A DNA stretch of 64,000 bases from Nocardia sputorum (GTDB lineage Bacteria; Actinomycetota; Actinomycetes; Mycobacteriales; Mycobacteriaceae), in NCBI RefSeq assembly GCF_027924405.1, contig NZ_AP026978.1:5766001-5830000 (forward strand), given 5' to 3'. This document shows, piece after piece, positions 8,880 to 17,422 of this stretch. Position 1 is the stretch's first letter. Every line of letters starts with the position of its first letter. The translations under genes and the position numbers were made by a program. Under the pieces are notes generated by a model. It had not been told where the DNA came from, did no database searches, and saw nothing but the letters and a program-made list of their open reading frames with translations.

Positions 8880-8917
8880 ATCGGATGTGGGTGCCCTTTA
8901 TTCGGCCCTCATCCGAT
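8880..8917. promoter_or_regulatory. Inverted repeat upstream of SufR-like gene
   Basis: ATCGGATG (8880-8887) and CATCCGAT (8910-8917) form perfect 8-bp arms separated by 22 bp, 27 bp upstream of the regulator start. The position suits an autoregulatory operator; no footprint evidence is available. Confidence 0.5.
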
Positions 8918-8945
8918 TTGTGATCTGAAACGAAGGTCACTGTCG

Positions 8946-8970
8946 CCTCACACCTACGATCGCTGTGAGG
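8946..8970. promoter_or_regulatory. Inverted repeat upstream of sseA
   Basis: CCTCACA (8946-8952) and TGTGAGG (8964-8970) form perfect 7-bp arms with an 11-bp spacer, 29 bp before the sseA start. Candidate operator in the shared divergent promoter region. Confidence 0.45.
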
Positions 8971-8999
8971 CCTCGAACCGCTGTCACCACCGTCCACCC

Positions 9000-9938
9000 A
9001 TGCGTGAAGGACCCAACACCGTGCCCGTCGCTCCGGACCCTCATCCCTCACTCGGTTCCTACGCATATCCTCACCGACTAGTAACCACGGAGTGGCTGTC
9101 GGCAAACATAGGCGCGCGCGGACTCAAGATCATCGAGGCCAACGAGGACACGCTGCTCTACGACATCGGGCACGTTCCGGGCGCCACCAAGCTGGATTGG
9201 CGAAGCGATCTGAACGATCCGGTCACGCGCGACTATATCGACGGAACCCGCTTCACCGAACTGATGCGCGCCAAAGGGATAGAACGTGACGACACGGTTG
9301 TGATCTACGGGGATCGGGGCAATACGCAGGCGGCGCACACCGCGTGGGTGTTCACGCTGTTCGGACACGAGGACGTGCGCCTGCTCGACGGTGGGCGCGC
9401 GGCGTGGATCTCCGAGGGGCGCGACACGACATTCGAGCCCGACTACCCGGTGCGCAGCGCCTACCCCACCGTGCGCCGGGACGACGTCACCTTCCGCGCC
9501 TTCCGGGAGGACGTGCTCGCCCACTTGGGCAAGCCGGTGATCGACGTGCGTTCGGCCGAGGAGTACTCCGGCACGCGCGTGGGCGAACCAGCCGATCCCG
9601 AGGACGCCGCACTGCGCGGCGGCCACATTCCCAGCGCGTCGAACATCCCGTGGTCGGAGGCGCTCGCGGCCGATGGGAGCTTCCGATCCCGCACCGAACT
9701 CGACGACGTCTACCGCGCGTTGGCCGGCCAGGACGAGGTGATCGTCTACAGTCGAGTCGGCGCGCGATCCGGCCACACCTGGTTCGTCCTGACCTACCTG
9801 CTCGGACGCGAGGGCGTACGCAACTACGACGGGTCCTGGACGGAGTGGGGAAACTCGGTGCGGATGCCGATCGCCAGAGGGGACGAACCCGGTGAAGTAC
9901 CCGCTCGCGGCGGTTCGCGGCGCGCCAGGAGCAGGTAG
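9000..9938 (+). CDS. sseA: SseA-like rhodanese with catalytic Cys replaced by Ser
   Basis: A 312-aa tandem rhodanese protein of the thiosulfate:cyanide sulfurtransferase type. The N-terminal inactive domain (TEWLSANIG ... DIGHVPGATKLDW ... RLLDGGRAAW) and the C-terminal domain (VIDVRSAEEY ... GGHIPSASNIPW ... NYDGSWTEWGN) are both complete. In mycobacterial SseA the active loop reads YCRIGERSSHTWF; here it is YSRVGARSGHTWF, and the codon at 9750-9752 is AGT, so residue 251 is Ser instead of the persulfide-forming Cys. The enzyme is therefore probably inactive as a sulfurtransferase or has another role. The SufE-like gene that follows sseA in M. tuberculosis (from memory Rv3284) is absent. Start at 9000 is the first ATG; ribosome site weak. 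Confidence 0.85.
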   Translation: MREGPNTVPVAPDPHPSLGSYAYPHRLVTTEWLSANIGARGLKIIEANEDTLLYDIGHVPGATKLDWRSDLNDPVTRDYIDGTRFTELMRAKGIERDDTVVIYGDRGNTQAAHTAWVFTLFGHEDVRLLDGGRAAWISEGRDTTFEPDYPVRSAYPTVRRDDVTFRAFREDVLAHLGKPVIDVRSAEEYSGTRVGEPADPEDAALRGGHIPSASNIPWSEALAADGSFRSRTELDDVYRALAGQDEVIVYSRVGARSGHTWFVLTYLLGREGVRNYDGSWTEWGNSVRMPIARGDEPGEVPARGGSRRARSR

Positions 9939-9985
9939 GGCGGGGCGCGGTCCCAAACACAGGCCGCGTACGTTGTGATCCACGA

Positions 9986-10001
9986 CCTACTGATCAGTAG
10001 G
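9986..10001. promoter_or_regulatory. 16-bp perfect palindrome upstream of accA3
   Basis: CCTACTGATCAGTAGG is a perfect palindrome in the 197-bp sseA-accA3 gap, 134 bp before the accA3 start. Its size and symmetry resemble operators bound by TetR-type dimers. The binding protein is unknown. Confidence 0.5.
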
Positions 10002-10135
10002 GCTAGCCGAGTGCGGCGTCTGTTGGCAGACTGCCTACACTCGCCCGAGACGTAAGTTTGTCGACTATGGGAGCGGAGCCTGCGCAGCGACCCCATCCCG
10101 GCGAAGCGACCAGAAGAATGCACACAGGAGGCTCA

Positions 10136-11941
10136 GTGCCCAGCCATGCCAGCGCGCGGATCACAAAGGTACTCGTAGCTAACCGAGGCGAGATCGCCGT
10201 GCGCGTGATCCGGGCGGCCAAGGATGCCGGTATCGGCAGCGTCGCGGTCTACGCCGAGCCGGATGCCGACGCTCCGTTCGTCAAGCTCGCCGACGAGGCC
10301 TTCGCCCTGGGCGGGCAGACCTCGGCAGAGTCGTACCTGGTGTTCGACAAGATCCTCGACGCCGCCGCCAAGTCCGGCGCCGACGCCATCCACCCGGGTT
10401 ACGGCTTCCTGTCCGAGAACGCCGACTTCGCCCAGGCCGTCATCGACGCCGGGCTGATCTGGATCGGTCCCTCCCCGCAGTCCATCCGCGACCTGGGTGA
10501 CAAGGTCACCGCGCGGCACATCGCCGAGCGCGCGAACGCGCCGATGGCCGCGGGCACCAAGGACCCGGTGAAGGACGCGACCGAGGTCGTCGAGTTCGCG
10601 AAGAAGTACGGCGTGCCGGTCGCCATCAAGGCCGCGTTCGGTGGTGGTGGCCGCGGCATGAAGGTCGCGCACTCGATCGAGGAGATCCCCGAGCTGTACG
10701 ACTCGGCCGTGCGTGAGGCGACCGCCGCCTTCGGTCGCGGCGAGTGCTTCGTCGAGCAGTACCTCGACAAGGCCCGCCACGTCGAGGCCCAGGTCATCGC
10801 CGACAAGCACGGCAACGTCATCGTCGCGGGCACCCGGGACTGCTCGCTGCAGCGGCGTTTCCAGAAGCTCGTCGAGGAGGCCCCCGCGCCGTTCCTGTCC
10901 GACGAAGTGCGCGCGAAGATCCACGCCTCGGCCAAGGCCATCTGCAAGGAAGCCGGTTACTACGGCGCGGGCACCGTCGAGTACCTGGTGCAGGGCGAGA
11001 CCGTCTCCTTCCTCGAGGTGAACACCCGCCTGCAGGTGGAGCACCCGGTCACCGAGGAGACCGCGGGCATCGACCTGGTGCGCCAGCAGTTCCGCATCGC
11101 CAACGGCGAGAAGCTGGAGATCACCGAGGACCCGACGCCGCGCGGCCACGCCTTCGAGTTCCGCATCAACGGCGAGGACGCCGGCCGCGGCTTCCTGCCC
11201 GCCCCCGGCCCGGTCACCGTGTACCGGGAGCCGTCGGGCCCCGGTGTGCGCGTGGACTCCGGCGTGGTGGCCGGCAGCGTGATCGGCGGACAGTTCGACT
11301 CCATGCTCGCCAAGCTGATCGTCACCGGTGAGAACCGCACGCAGGCGCTGGAGCGGGCGCGGCGCGCGCTGGCCGAGTTCGAGGTCGACGGCCTGGCCAC
11401 GGTCATCCCGTTCCACCGGGCGATCGTCGAAGACCCGGCGTTCATCGGTGACGGCGAGAAGTTCGACGTCTACACCAAGTGGATCGAAACCGAGTGGGTC
11501 AACACCGTCGAGCCGTTCACCGGCGCGAGCGCCCCGGCCGAGGAGGACGAAGAGGCGCCGCGGCAGAAGGTCGTCGTCGAGGTCGGCGGCCGCCGGGTCG
11601 AGGTGTCGCTGCCGGGCAACTTCACCGTCGGCGCCGGAGCGGCCGGTGCGGCGGGCAACGGCGCCGGTGTGATCCGCAAGAAGCCCAAGCCGCGCAAGCG
11701 GGGCGGCGCGGGCGGCGGCGCGGCTTCCGGTGACGCGGTCACCGCTCCGATGCAGGGCACCGTCGTCAAGGTCGCCGTGGAAGAGGGCCAGTCGGTCGAG
11801 GCGGGCGATCTGATCGTGGTGCTCGAGGCCATGAAGATGGAGAACCCGGTCAACGCGCACAAGGCGGGTGTGGTCACCGGCCTGTCCGTCGAGGCAGGCG
11901 CGGCGATCACGCAGGGCACCGTGCTGGCGGAGATCAAGTAG
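10136..11941 (+). CDS. accA3: Acyl-CoA carboxylase alpha subunit (biotin carboxylase + BCCP)
   Basis: A 601-aa fusion of biotin carboxylase and biotin carboxyl carrier protein, the shared alpha subunit of the acyl-CoA carboxylases in mycolata. The carboxylase half starts [19 protein letters not shown], has the glycine-rich ATP loop [10 protein letters not shown] and the catalytic region [16 protein letters not shown]. The last 75 residues are the biotinyl domain with EAMKMENPV, whose Lys BirA modifies. A Lys/Arg/Gly-rich linker (about 515-530) joins the two. The GTG at 10136 is chosen for the AGGAGG site 4 bases upstream. It acts with AccD5 and AccE5 encoded upstream. A strong terminator follows. 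Confidence 0.96.
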   Translation: MPSHASARITKVLVANRGEIAVRVIRAAKDAGIGSVAVYAEPDADAPFVKLADEAFALGGQTSAESYLVFDKILDAAAKSGADAIHPGYGFLSENADFAQAVIDAGLIWIGPSPQSIRDLGDKVTARHIAERANAPMAAGTKDPVKDATEVVEFAKKYGVPVAIKAAFGGGGRGMKVAHSIEEIPELYDSAVREATAAFGRGECFVEQYLDKARHVEAQVIADKHGNVIVAGTRDCSLQRRFQKLVEEAPAPFLSDEVRAKIHASAKAICKEAGYYGAGTVEYLVQGETVSFLEVNTRLQVEHPVTEETAGIDLVRQQFRIANGEKLEITEDPTPRGHAFEFRINGEDAGRGFLPAPGPVTVYREPSGPGVRVDSGVVAGSVIGGQFDSMLAKLIVTGENRTQALERARRALAEFEVDGLATVIPFHRAIVEDPAFIGDGEKFDVYTKWIETEWVNTVEPFTGASAPAEEDEEAPRQKVVVEVGGRRVEVSLPGNFTVGAGAAGAAGNGAGVIRKKPKPRKRGGAGGGAASGDAVTAPMQGTVVKVAVEEGQSVEAGDLIVVLEAMKMENPVNAHKAGVVTGLSVEAGAAITQGTVLAEIK

Positions 11942-11965
11942 TACCCGGCGGAGCCGGACACACGG

Positions 11966-12003
11966 GCGGGCGCGGACCGGGAGGTCCGCGCCCGCTTCTT
12001 TGT
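11966..12003 (+). terminator. Rho-independent terminator of accA3
   Basis: A perfect 13-bp stem (11966-11978 with 11983-11995) closes a GGGA loop and is followed by TTCTTTGTT. It lies 25 bp after the accA3 stop. Confidence 0.85.
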
Positions 12004-12074
12004 TCACGCCGCGGTCCCCCCGCCGTCACGCCGCTGGACCCGATCCGCCCACCGGCGTGTCGTATCGTGATCCG

Positions 12075-13013
12075 GTGACCAGCTCGACAAGCCTCTCCCC
12101 TGTCGCGGAGGTGATTCGCGCGCGGCGTGCCACGTCCGGCCGTGCCGACGGTCACCGCCTGGTGCTGGTGATCGAGGGTGGCGGCAGCCGGGGCGTGTAC
12201 TCCAGCGGCATGGTGTCCGCACTGGAGGAACTGGGACTCGCCGGGGTGTTCGACGCCGTGTACGGCACGTCGGCGGGCGCCATCAACGGCGCCTGGCTGC
12301 TGTGCGGGCGCGCCATCCCCGGCATGCGCTCCTGGACCGATCCGGCGATCATGCGCCGTGCCATCGACCCGGCCCGGCTGCTGCGCGGACGCCCGGCGTT
12401 CGACCTGCGGTATCTCGTGCACCAGGTGTACGACGGCATCGAACCGATGGATTTCGCGGCGATCCTGGCCAACACCACGACGTTCCATCCGATCGCCACC
12501 GATATCCGCACCGGGCAGTCGGTCGACCTGCACCCGCACATCACCGACAAGCACACGCTCATGCGCGCGTTGCGCGCGTCGGCGGGCCTGCCCATCCTGG
12601 CCGGACCGCCGGTCGCCCTGGGCGGCTCGGCGTTCTTCGACGGCGGTCTCTCCGAGACCGTGCCGATCCGCACCGCGGTCCGTGCGGGCGCCACCCTCGC
12701 CTTGGTGCTGCGCACCCGGCGGGTGGACGAAAGACGCCCGCCCGCGTCGCGCCTGCACCAGCTCGTCGGTGGCGGTTATATGCGCGCCGTGGCTCCCGGC
12801 GCGTACCGAGCCTGGTTGGAACGCCCGCGCCAGCAGGACATCGAAGACCGCGCGCTCGCCGAACTGGGCGACTCGGTCCTGCAGATCCACCCGCCCGTCG
12901 GCTCTCCCGACATCGACAGCGCGACCCGCGACACCACGCTGCTGGCCGCGGGCCTGCAGATCGGCCGCCGAGCCGCGCTCGCCGCACTCTCCGCCGTCCT
13001 TCCCGCCGCCTGA
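12075..13013 (+). CDS. Patatin-like phospholipase
   Basis: A 312-aa serine hydrolase of the patatin/RssA type that would hydrolyse acyl esters of phospholipids. It shows the oxyanion loop IEGGGSRGVYSSGM, the nucleophile Ser66 in GTSAG and the dyad Asp in FFDGGLSETVPI. No signal peptide or membrane helix, so it is probably cytoplasmic or membrane-associated. The GTG at 12075 lies shortly before the first conserved block; the frame continues upstream into accA3 but has no support. It stands alone after the accA3 terminator and converges on the kinase genes across 226 bp. Confidence 0.88.
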   Translation: MTSSTSLSPVAEVIRARRATSGRADGHRLVLVIEGGGSRGVYSSGMVSALEELGLAGVFDAVYGTSAGAINGAWLLCGRAIPGMRSWTDPAIMRRAIDPARLLRGRPAFDLRYLVHQVYDGIEPMDFAAILANTTTFHPIATDIRTGQSVDLHPHITDKHTLMRALRASAGLPILAGPPVALGGSAFFDGGLSETVPIRTAVRAGATLALVLRTRRVDERRPPASRLHQLVGGGYMRAVAPGAYRAWLERPRQQDIEDRALAELGDSVLQIHPPVGSPDIDSATRDTTLLAAGLQIGRRAALAALSAVLPAA

Positions 13014-13239
13014 CCGCGAGCGGATTCTCAACGCGGGAGTTCTTCGCGGCACCGGCATCCTCGGACATCCCCAGCCCCACAGGGGACCTGGCATGCGCGG
13101 GCAGCGACGCCGCCGGATCGTGAACCAGCTGACGCCCGCCCCGGCGGCCCTCGCCACGGGCTGACGCGGGCGGCGAGCGGCCGGGTCAGACGCCGCAGGT
13201 CCGCTTGACCGCGTAGGCGAGATCGCTGTGTGACGTCGT

Positions 13240-15276
13240 TCAGGCGATATGGACTCGCACACCGCCGGAGAGCACGAAATCGTGCAGTTCCAGGTGGTCG
13301 GGTGTCACCGTCTGCGGCAGGTCGAACACGAGTTGGGTGGTGGCGGACTGCCCGGGGCGCAGCTCGAAGGAGTAGCCGAGGCGCTGTTGGGTGTTCTGCC
13401 ACATGGTGGCGGTGGCGTTGTGGTCGAAGGGCGTGTTCTGCGCGTCCAGGACGCGCTGGCCCATCGGCAGGAACCACTTCGTCTCGTCGGAGATGTTGCG
13501 AACGGCCAGTGTGACGATCAGGAACGAGCCCGCGGCCTTCTGCAATCCGATTCGGGACACGCCCGAGTCGACCTCCGTCACGACGAATTCGAATTTGCCG
13601 TCGCGCACGGGGCTGCCCGCCGGCGCCACGGCGGCCGGATCGGACGCGGAGTCGGCGTCGCCGGGCGGTCCGGGTTGCTCCGTCGCCACCGCCGAGGGCG
13701 GCGACGCGGGGGCGCCGGAGTCTCCGGTCCTGGTTCCCGCCGCGATCAAGGCGACGCAGCCCGCCGCGAACGCGAACGGCGCGAGGAATACCACGATCAG
13801 CGCGCCGATCATTTTCGACAGCAGACTCCGGCGGCGTCGCGGCTGCCTGCGCGGGACGAGGACGCCCGGCCGCCGCTGCGCGACCGGCGGAGGAACCGGA
13901 CGCTGGACCGTTGGGAAGACCTTCCGCGCCGGTGCCCGATACGGTGGCGCGACCGGGCCGGGCTTCGGGGTCAGCACGCGCGCTTGCAGAGCGCGCAGAC
14001 GCCCCTGCCAACCGGCCTGCGGTGCGGCTCCGGCGGCATTCGATCCGTTCAGATACCACCACCTGCGCGATGAATAGGGTTGTCCCGGAATGGAATAACC
14101 AGTGCCGGGCGGCGGCTGTGGACCGGCATATCCCCGCACAGACGAGCCCGGGTGCGAAACAGGTCGGCGCGCAGCGGAATTCGGCTGTGGTGTGGACGAA
14201 GGCCAGTCGAGCCTGGTCGCCACCAGCGTTGGTGTCGGATCCTGATTCGGCAGAACCTTCGTCGGAGCGGGCATGCGCCGCGGAGCGGGGGCCGAGCTCG
14301 CGGGCTGCGAACCGTCCTCTGCGACAACACCTTCCTTTGCCGGTGCAGGATACTCCCGTGCAGCCGGATCGCCGTCGCGGACAGCCGAGGCCACTCCGGT
14401 CAACGGCTTCGTCGCCGGACGGCTCGATACGGCCGACGGCGGCACGACTCGCGGATCCGGAGCGGAAGCGCCGATCGCCGCTCGCGCGGCTGCGGCGAAC
14501 TCACCTGCGGTGGAGAATCTTTCGCCCGGCTCCTTGGCCAAACCGCGGGCGATGACGACGTCCAGCGCGGCGGGGACGGCGGCGCACACCGAACCGGCGC
14601 GTGGCGGCGGCGCCGTCAGGTGGGCGTGCATCTGCTGCGCCGGGTCGGTATCGCCGTAGAGCCGGGAGCCGGTGAGGCATTCGTAGAGCACGCAGGCCAG
14701 CGAGTAGACGTCGGCGCGGCCGTCCGCCTTGCCGGTGAACCGCTCCGGCGCCATGTACGCGAGCGTGCCGATCGCCATACCGGTGGTGGTCACGGCCGTC
14801 TGACCGAGACCGTGCGCGATGCCGAAGTCGATCAGGTAGGTGAAGCCGCTGGGGTGGACGACGATGTTCGACGGTTTGACGTCGCGGTGCACCAGCCCGG
14901 CTCGGTGCGCCACATCGAGTGCGGCGGCGACGTGGCCGACGACGCCGACCGCCTCCGCGGGCGGCATCGGCCCCTCGGCCAGCAGCTTGCGCGCCAGATC
15001 GGTGCCCTCGACGAATTGCATGTCGATGTAGAGCCTGCCGTCGATCTCGCCGAACCGGTGGATCCGCGGGACGTGCGGGTCGCGCAACTGCGCCACGGCC
15101 TCGGCTTCGCGCTCGAATCGTTTGCGGTATCCCCCCGCGGCCGCGAGTTCCGCGGGCAGGAGTTTCAACGCCACGCGGCGCGCCGCCACCCGGTCGTACG
15201 CCAGCCAGACCTGCCCCATGCCGCCCTTGCCGAGCAGCCGCTCCAGCTGGTAACCCCCGAATCGCACCTCCCCCAT
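13240..15276 (-). CDS. Transmembrane Ser/Thr protein kinase with DUF4352-like sensor
   Basis: A 678-aa Pkn-type kinase. The kinase domain fills residues 1-270, with the glycine loop GKGGMGQVW, catalytic Lys38, HRDVKPSN, an IDFG metal motif and MAPERF. A Pro-rich cytoplasmic linker of about 230 residues follows, then one transmembrane helix (around LIVVFLAPFAFAAGCVALIAAG). The last 125 residues outside the membrane look like a DUF4352/immunoglobulin-like domain (KFEFVVTEVDSGV ... FLIVTLAVRNISDETKWF). The ATG has GGAGG at 6 bases. The next kinase gene upstream on this strand is 175 bp away and similar in the kinase domain, so the two are likely tandem duplicates with different outer domains. 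Confidence 0.93.
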   Translation of the reverse strand: MGEVRFGGYQLERLLGKGGMGQVWLAYDRVAARRVALKLLPAELAAAGGYRKRFEREAEAVAQLRDPHVPRIHRFGEIDGRLYIDMQFVEGTDLARKLLAEGPMPPAEAVGVVGHVAAALDVAHRAGLVHRDVKPSNIVVHPSGFTYLIDFGIAHGLGQTAVTTTGMAIGTLAYMAPERFTGKADGRADVYSLACVLYECLTGSRLYGDTDPAQQMHAHLTAPPPRAGSVCAAVPAALDVVIARGLAKEPGERFSTAGEFAAAARAAIGASAPDPRVVPPSAVSSRPATKPLTGVASAVRDGDPAAREYPAPAKEGVVAEDGSQPASSAPAPRRMPAPTKVLPNQDPTPTLVATRLDWPSSTPQPNSAARRPVSHPGSSVRGYAGPQPPPGTGYSIPGQPYSSRRWWYLNGSNAAGAAPQAGWQGRLRALQARVLTPKPGPVAPPYRAPARKVFPTVQRPVPPPVAQRRPGVLVPRRQPRRRRSLLSKMIGALIVVFLAPFAFAAGCVALIAAGTRTGDSGAPASPPSAVATEQPGPPGDADSASDPAAVAPAGSPVRDGKFEFVVTEVDSGVSRIGLQKAAGSFLIVTLAVRNISDETKWFLPMGQRVLDAQNTPFDHNATATMWQNTQQRLGYSFELRPGQSATTQLVFDLPQTVTPDHLELHDFVLSGGVRVHIA

Positions 15277-15451
15277 CGCGAACCTCCAGTCACCGTTGAC
15301 ATCTGGTCGACCCGGCCGTCGCCCGCGGCGCGGACAACGGAAAGCAGCAGCTCACCGTGCCGATGCCGGAGAAGTGGCCTCTTTCGGAGCGTAACCGCAC
15401 GCTGGGCCGGGCACCACTGTGTGCTGGACGACAGTCCCGCGACGATCTCGC

Positions 15452-16837
15452 CTACTTGCCGGGCTTCGGCTTGTCCTTGCCGTGGCCTGGGTTCGCGTGA
15501 TCTGGTTTGCCCCGGTCGGGCTTGTCGGCCGGGCCGGGCCGGCCTGATCCGATCGAGTCGTCCGCGGGTTCCGCGGCGACACCACCGGAAGCCGGCGACA
15601 CCGGAAGCCAGCTCGACCGGCCCGCCGACGGCGCACAGGTCAGCTCGAGGCCGTCCACGGTGACGCTGTGCACGTCGACCGCCGGATCGCACGGCTGACC
15701 CGCGCCGGGCAGGATCACGGTGGGCGCCGAGATCGGGACCGGAGTCCGCGCGGACGGGGGACGCGACGGCAGGGCGGACGGTGTCGTGAGTTCGTGCTCG
15801 GAGGGCGGGACGGGGGCGGTGGCGGGTCCCGCGTCGGTGGTGTCCGGCCGTCCGAGCCATAGCGCCCCGGCGACCGCCGCGACGAGCACCGCGAACGCCA
15901 CCAGGGCCAGACGTGGCCCGAGAGAGTTTCGCGCCGCGGGCGCGACATGGGCGCGGACCACCCCGCGCGGCGGCGGCAGCAGGACGGTCGGCATCGCCGA
16001 CGAGAGTTCGACCGTGGTCGCGTCCCGGCCGGTCAGGGCCGCGTACCCGGCCGACGCCAGTTCCCCCGCGCTGGACCAGCGGTCGGCCGGGTCTTTCGCC
16101 ATGCCGCGTTCGATGACCGCGTCCAGTTCCGGCGGCACGGCGGGATTCAGCGCGGAGGCCGGCGGCGGTGTCTGCATCAGGTGGGCGCGCAACAGGCGCG
16201 GCGGGTCGCCGTCGTCGAACGGTCTCCGCCCGGTGAGGCACTCGTACAGCACGCAGGCCAGCGAATATTGATCGGACCGTGGAACCGCCGCCCCCTCGAA
16301 CCGCTCCGGCGCCATGTAGGCCAGCGTGCCCACCACGTTGCCGGTGCGGGTGATCGCGGGCTGGTCGCTGCGGTGCGCGGTGCCGAAGTCGATCAGGTAT
16401 GCGGTGCCGCCGGGCGTGACCATGATGTTGGACGGCTTCACGTCACGGTGCACCAAACCCGCCCGGTGCGCGAGATCGAGAGCGGTGGCCGTCTGGGTGA
16501 CGATCTCGATCGCGCGTTCGAGGTCCAGTCGCCCCTCGCGCCGCAGCAGCGCGGCGACATCGCAACCGTCGATGAACTCCATATCGATGTACAGGCGGCC
16601 GTCGAGTTCGCCGAACGAGTGGATCGGCACCAGGTGCGGCCCGCGCACCTGGGCGGCCAGCCGGGCCTCCCGGGTGAAGCGTTGCCGGAACGTCGTGTCC
16701 GACGCGTACGCGGCGGACAGCACCTTCAATGCGACGGTCCGGTCGGCGGTGGTGTCGTGCGCCAGCCAGACCTCGCCCATGCCGCCGCTGCCCAGCAGCC
16801 GATCGAGGCGGTAGTGGCCGAACCACAGCTCGCCCAT
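15452..16837 (-). CDS. Transmembrane Ser/Thr protein kinase
   Basis: A 461-aa Pkn-type kinase closely related to the kinase encoded just downstream: glycine loop GSGGMGEVW, Lys38, HRDVKPSN, LIDFGTAH and MAPERF. After the kinase domain (1-270) comes a short linker, one transmembrane helix (about LALVAFAVLVAAVAGALWL) and an extracellular part with a Pro/Thr-rich stretch, a pair of Cys residues (QPCDPAV and LTCAPSA) and a charged Lys/Gly/Pro tail. The start at 16837 (MGELWFGHYRL) aligns with the MGEVRFGGYQL start of the paralogue and has GGGAGG upstream; the frame back to 16894 is not needed. Confidence 0.92.
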   Translation of the reverse strand: MGELWFGHYRLDRLLGSGGMGEVWLAHDTTADRTVALKVLSAAYASDTTFRQRFTREARLAAQVRGPHLVPIHSFGELDGRLYIDMEFIDGCDVAALLRREGRLDLERAIEIVTQTATALDLAHRAGLVHRDVKPSNIMVTPGGTAYLIDFGTAHRSDQPAITRTGNVVGTLAYMAPERFEGAAVPRSDQYSLACVLYECLTGRRPFDDGDPPRLLRAHLMQTPPPASALNPAVPPELDAVIERGMAKDPADRWSSAGELASAGYAALTGRDATTVELSSAMPTVLLPPPRGVVRAHVAPAARNSLGPRLALVAFAVLVAAVAGALWLGRPDTTDAGPATAPVPPSEHELTTPSALPSRPPSARTPVPISAPTVILPGAGQPCDPAVDVHSVTVDGLELTCAPSAGRSSWLPVSPASGGVAAEPADDSIGSGRPGPADKPDRGKPDHANPGHGKDKPKPGK

Positions 16838-17032
16838 GTCGATACAACCTCCCGCTAGCCTCTTGGTCATGAACGAGCTACCCGAAATCCGCATCGGTAC
16901 CGCGAAACGCGCAAAAACGACGCCGCGGTCATCCGATCATGTCGCAGCGAGGCCGGTCGGCGTCGCGGAATTCGGCAGAGTGATGACGGGCGCCCCGGTC
17001 GCTGCGGGCGGGCGGCGCGGCGGAACGGCCGC

Positions 17033-17383
17033 ATGCTGATGGAGCCGATCGAGATCAACGCGGGCGCCTGGTATCTGCGCGCCCTGCGCGCCGACGACCG
17101 CATCGATGACCGCCCCGCACTGGCCGCGGGCGGGATCACCGAGCCGGACTACGTGACCCGGCGCAGTGCGGGCTGGGCGGAGGAGACGCATTTCTCCTGG
17201 GCGGTCTGCGAACCGACGACGGCGGAATTGGTCGCCGAGATCGGAGTGACCCCGGCGGGCGACGGCACCGCGCGAGTGAGCGGCTGGGCGCGCCCAGGGT
17301 ACGAGACTGCTTTGGCGGCCGGGCTCACATCCGTGCACCGCTTCGTCGAAGGCGGGTTGGGGCTGCTCCCGGTCACGTCCTGA
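17033..17383 (+). CDS. Short GNAT-like acetyltransferase fold protein
   Basis: A 116-aa protein that resembles RimJ/RimL-type N-acetyltransferases but is about 50 residues short. It keeps the start strand (WYLRALRADD), the helix with ITEPDYVTRRSAGWAEETHFSWAV and a compressed VSGWARPGYETALAAGLTSVHRFVEGGLGL segment that corresponds to the acetyl-CoA-binding region, but I see no clean pyrophosphate-loop motif. It may be a degenerate or minimal GNAT protein. Two ATGs six bases apart (17033, 17039) are possible starts. Catalytic activity is doubtful. Confidence 0.55.
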   Translation: MLMEPIEINAGAWYLRALRADDRIDDRPALAAGGITEPDYVTRRSAGWAEETHFSWAVCEPTTAELVAEIGVTPAGDGTARVSGWARPGYETALAAGLTSVHRFVEGGLGLLPVTS

Positions 17384-17422
17384 CCGGCGTTTCCGGTCGA
17401 TGCACTGCCGGAACGGGACAGG

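Noticed and set aside
10133..12007. 624-aa open frame antisense to accA3
   Set aside because: Shadow frame over a well-identified biotin carboxylase; no domain.
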